A DNA stretch of 7,283 nt, taken from an uncultured Fretibacterium sp. (GTDB lineage: Bacteria; Synergistota; Synergistia; Synergistales; Aminobacteriaceae). Of this stretch, positions 6,272-7,283 are shown one piece after another. The notes below the pieces were generated by a model. It made no database searches. It was not told the DNA's origin and saw only the letters and a program-made list of their open reading frames with translations. Location: assembly GCA_937911045.1 (NCBI GenBank), contig CALEPX010000032.1, positions 1 through 7,283 on the forward strand. Reading direction: 5' to 3'. Numbering within the stretch: position 1 is the stretch's first letter; each line of letters begins with the position of its first letter. Position numbers and translations under genes: made by a program.

Positions 6272-6318
6272 AAAAAAAATTTTTTCGCAATCATGACAAT
6301 TATACGGGAAAATTTTTT
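6272..6318. other. Two phased A/T tracts in the divergent promoter region
   Basis: A8T6 at 6272-6285 and A4T6 at 6309-6318 have centres about 33 bp apart, close to three helical turns, with the -10 box of the leftward operon between them. Tracts of this kind bend DNA and can bind nucleoid proteins. Composition alone could also explain them. Confidence 0.5.
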
Positions 6319-6327
6319 CTGTGCTAA
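6299..6327 (-). promoter_or_regulatory. Sigma70-like promoter of the five-gene envelope operon
   Basis: On the - strand, TTAGCA (6327-6322, four of six matches to TTGACA), a 17-bp spacer and a perfect TATAAT (6304-6299). Initiation is expected near 6292, leaving a leader of about 40 nt to TTG 6251. No other gap in the operon (1 to 37 nt) offers room for a comparable promoter, so it probably drives all genes from 6251 to 2830. Confidence 0.72.
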
Positions 6328-6344
6328 ACTTGCAATAAATTTTT

Positions 6345-6362
6345 CAAGCTTAACAAGCTTAA
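6345..6362. repeat. Perfect tandem repeat of CAAGCTTAA
   Basis: Two exact 9-bp copies, 6345-6353 and 6354-6362, end one base before the ribosome binding site of the parvulin gene. Each contains the palindrome AAGCTT, so the pair could also fold into a 6-bp stem with a 3-nt loop. It could be an operator or an RNA leader structure, or a chance slippage product. Confidence 0.6.
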
Positions 6363-6363
6363 T

Positions 6364-6370
6364 AGGGAGG
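6364..6370 (+). promoter_or_regulatory. Ribosome binding site of the parvulin gene (AGGGAGG)
   Basis: A strong AGGGAGG lies 13 nt before ATG 6384, a long spacing. No alternative ATG, GTG or TTG lies closer in frame. No convincing rightward promoter was found between 6291 and 6363. Confidence 0.7.
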
Positions 6371-6383
6371 AATATTTTCCAAG

Positions 6384-7247
6384 ATGATAATCAGCAAGAA
6401 GTTTTTAACGTGTGTGTGTTTGTGTGCGGTATTCGTGGGGTTATTTGCGTGTGCGTGTTACTCGGCTGAATCCGAAGATGTCGCTTCACCGAAAATTCTC
6501 GCGAAGGTCAACGGTGAGGAAATTACGGAACTTGACGTGATTCGTGCGCTGCAAATGTTGGGACAGCAGGCTATGCTTTACGGCGGTGAACAGGGTCAGA
6601 AAATGATTCTGGACGAGCTGATCTCACTCAAATTATTTGCACTCGACGCGAAAGACAAGAAACTTGATGAGAATCCGGAATTTCAGCAGGCAGTCGAGGA
6701 TTTCAAGAATCGCATGTTAGTTCAGGTTGCGATGATGGACTTATTGAAGGACGTTAGCGTTACGGACGATGAGGCGAAAAAATTCTACGATGAACACGTG
6801 ACAGAATATTTCACAGAGCCGGCGAAAATTCACGCGTCACACATTCTGATCAGCGACGACAATTCCAGCCAGGATATTATCGCGAAAATTCAGGCTGAAT
6901 TGCGAAACGGCGTATCATTCGATGAACTTGCGAAGAAATACTCGATTGAACCCGGCGCGAAATCAACTGGCGGCGATTTGGGAGATTTTCCCAGAGGCGT
7001 TATGGTCAAGGAATTTGAGAACGTAGCGTTTGCTCTTAAAAATCCCGGCGATATTTCAGACCCAGTTAAGACGCGTTTTGGCTGGCACATCATCAAGTTG
7101 CACGGAACTTCACCAGAGAACGTTATCCAGTACAATGACGAGTTGAAAGCGCATATTATTCAGGAATTGCAAAATATCAAGAGTTCAGAATTATTGCGCC
7201 AACACTCCGAGGAACTTGAGAAAAAATATCAAGTCGAAAGATTCTAG
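6384..7247 (+). CDS. SurA/PrsA-like periplasmic parvulin peptidyl-prolyl cis-trans isomerase
   Basis: A 287-residue exported foldase. Residues 1-28 form a signal sequence with five cysteines (10, 12, 14, 23, 25). GLFAC at 19-23 resembles a lipobox, with Phe in place of the usual small residue at -2, and cleavage by ordinary signal peptidase near residue 27 is also possible. Residues about 38-130 are a helical SurA-N-like chaperone domain beginning with the typical ILAKVNGEEIT. Residues about 146-240 form one parvulin domain with the family marks HASHIL (150-155, His153), FDELAKKYS (179-187), GGDLG (196-200) and FGWHIIKL (232-239, His235). A charged helical tail follows, ending KYQVERF. One PPIase domain and the length resemble PrsA or PpiC-type foldases more than the two-domain E. 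coli SurA. The gene is divergent from the envelope operon, with about 130 bp between start codons. Activity as isomerase or chaperone is family knowledge. Confidence 0.94.
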   Translation: MIISKKFLTCVCLCAVFVGLFACACYSAESEDVASPKILAKVNGEEITELDVIRALQMLGQQAMLYGGEQGQKMILDELISLKLFALDAKDKKLDENPEFQQAVEDFKNRMLVQVAMMDLLKDVSVTDDEAKKFYDEHVTEYFTEPAKIHASHILISDDNSSQDIIAKIQAELRNGVSFDELAKKYSIEPGAKSTGGDLGDFPRGVMVKEFENVAFALKNPGDISDPVKTRFGWHIIKLHGTSPENVIQYNDELKAHIIQELQNIKSSELLRQHSEELEKKYQVERF

Positions 7248-7264
7248 CGCGAATATTTACTCAC

Positions 7265-7280
7265 AAAAAAGCTCCCTGCC
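7265..7280. terminator. Probable first arm of a terminator cut by the window end
   Basis: After the parvulin stop, an A6 run continues into GCTCCCTGCC and then TAA at the last base. An A-run followed by a GC-rich arm is how a bidirectional terminator usually begins. The second arm would lie beyond base 7283 and cannot be seen. Confidence 0.45.
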
Positions 7281-7283
7281 TAA

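Noticed and set aside
6293..6330. Possible rightward promoter ATGACA ... TAAACT for the parvulin gene
   Set aside because: The spacer is 26 bp, far too long, and other pairings in the gap score poorly.
1..7283. CRISPR, tRNA, rRNA, insertion sequence, phage or defence genes
   Set aside because: No spaced direct repeats, cloverleaf, rRNA-like stretch, transposase motif or terminal inverted repeats were seen; the CPBP protein lacks any bacteriocin or phage-defence context here.

Overview
This window reads like a chromosomal stretch of an anaerobic, probably diderm bacterium with moderate GC. A Synergistota-like host is my best guess, from the gene mix and protein style, at roughly even confidence; no 16S or marker gene is present to settle it. 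Nothing here looks like a phage, plasmid, insertion sequence or CRISPR. Gene density is very high and no gene-free stretch exceeds about 135 bases.

Layout. (1) Bases 1-1149, + strand: the end of a dihydroxyacetone (Dha) kinase operon, with the last 39 codons of a PTS-type phosphotransfer subunit (DhaM-like) followed by a complete dhaK. A bidirectional hairpin at 1181-1214 separates it from (2) a convergent HtrA/Deg-type periplasmic serine protease gene (1249-2715, - strand). (3) Bases 2830-6251, - strand: a tightly packed five-gene membrane/envelope operon. In transcription order it encodes a two-TM small membrane protein, a CPBP-type glutamic intramembrane protease, an exported protein of unknown function with exactly two cysteines, a CcdA/DsbD-type thiol transporter, and a divergent prolipoprotein diacylglyceryl transferase (Lgt). 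Its members overlap or lie 1-37 nt apart, and a good sigma70-like promoter (TTAGCA-17-TATAAT) sits at its head. (4) Bases 6384-7247, + strand: a divergently transcribed SurA/PrsA-like parvulin peptidyl-prolyl isomerase. The window ends inside what looks like the first arm of its terminator.

How the parts fit. Except for the Dha operon, every gene acts at or outside the cytoplasmic membrane: lipoprotein modification (Lgt), thiol-disulfide relay (CcdA-like), intramembrane proteolysis (CPBP), periplasmic folding (parvulin) and quality control (HtrA). The least described part is the five-gene operon, where an uncharacterised exported two-cysteine protein is translationally coupled to a CcdA-like reductant channel. 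The Lgt in the same operon has cysteines where the E. coli enzyme has catalytically important Asn and Glu. The lgt start is also unusual: Shine-Dalgarno spacing and the conserved N-terminus both point to a non-canonical ATT codon, not the TTG four codons downstream.
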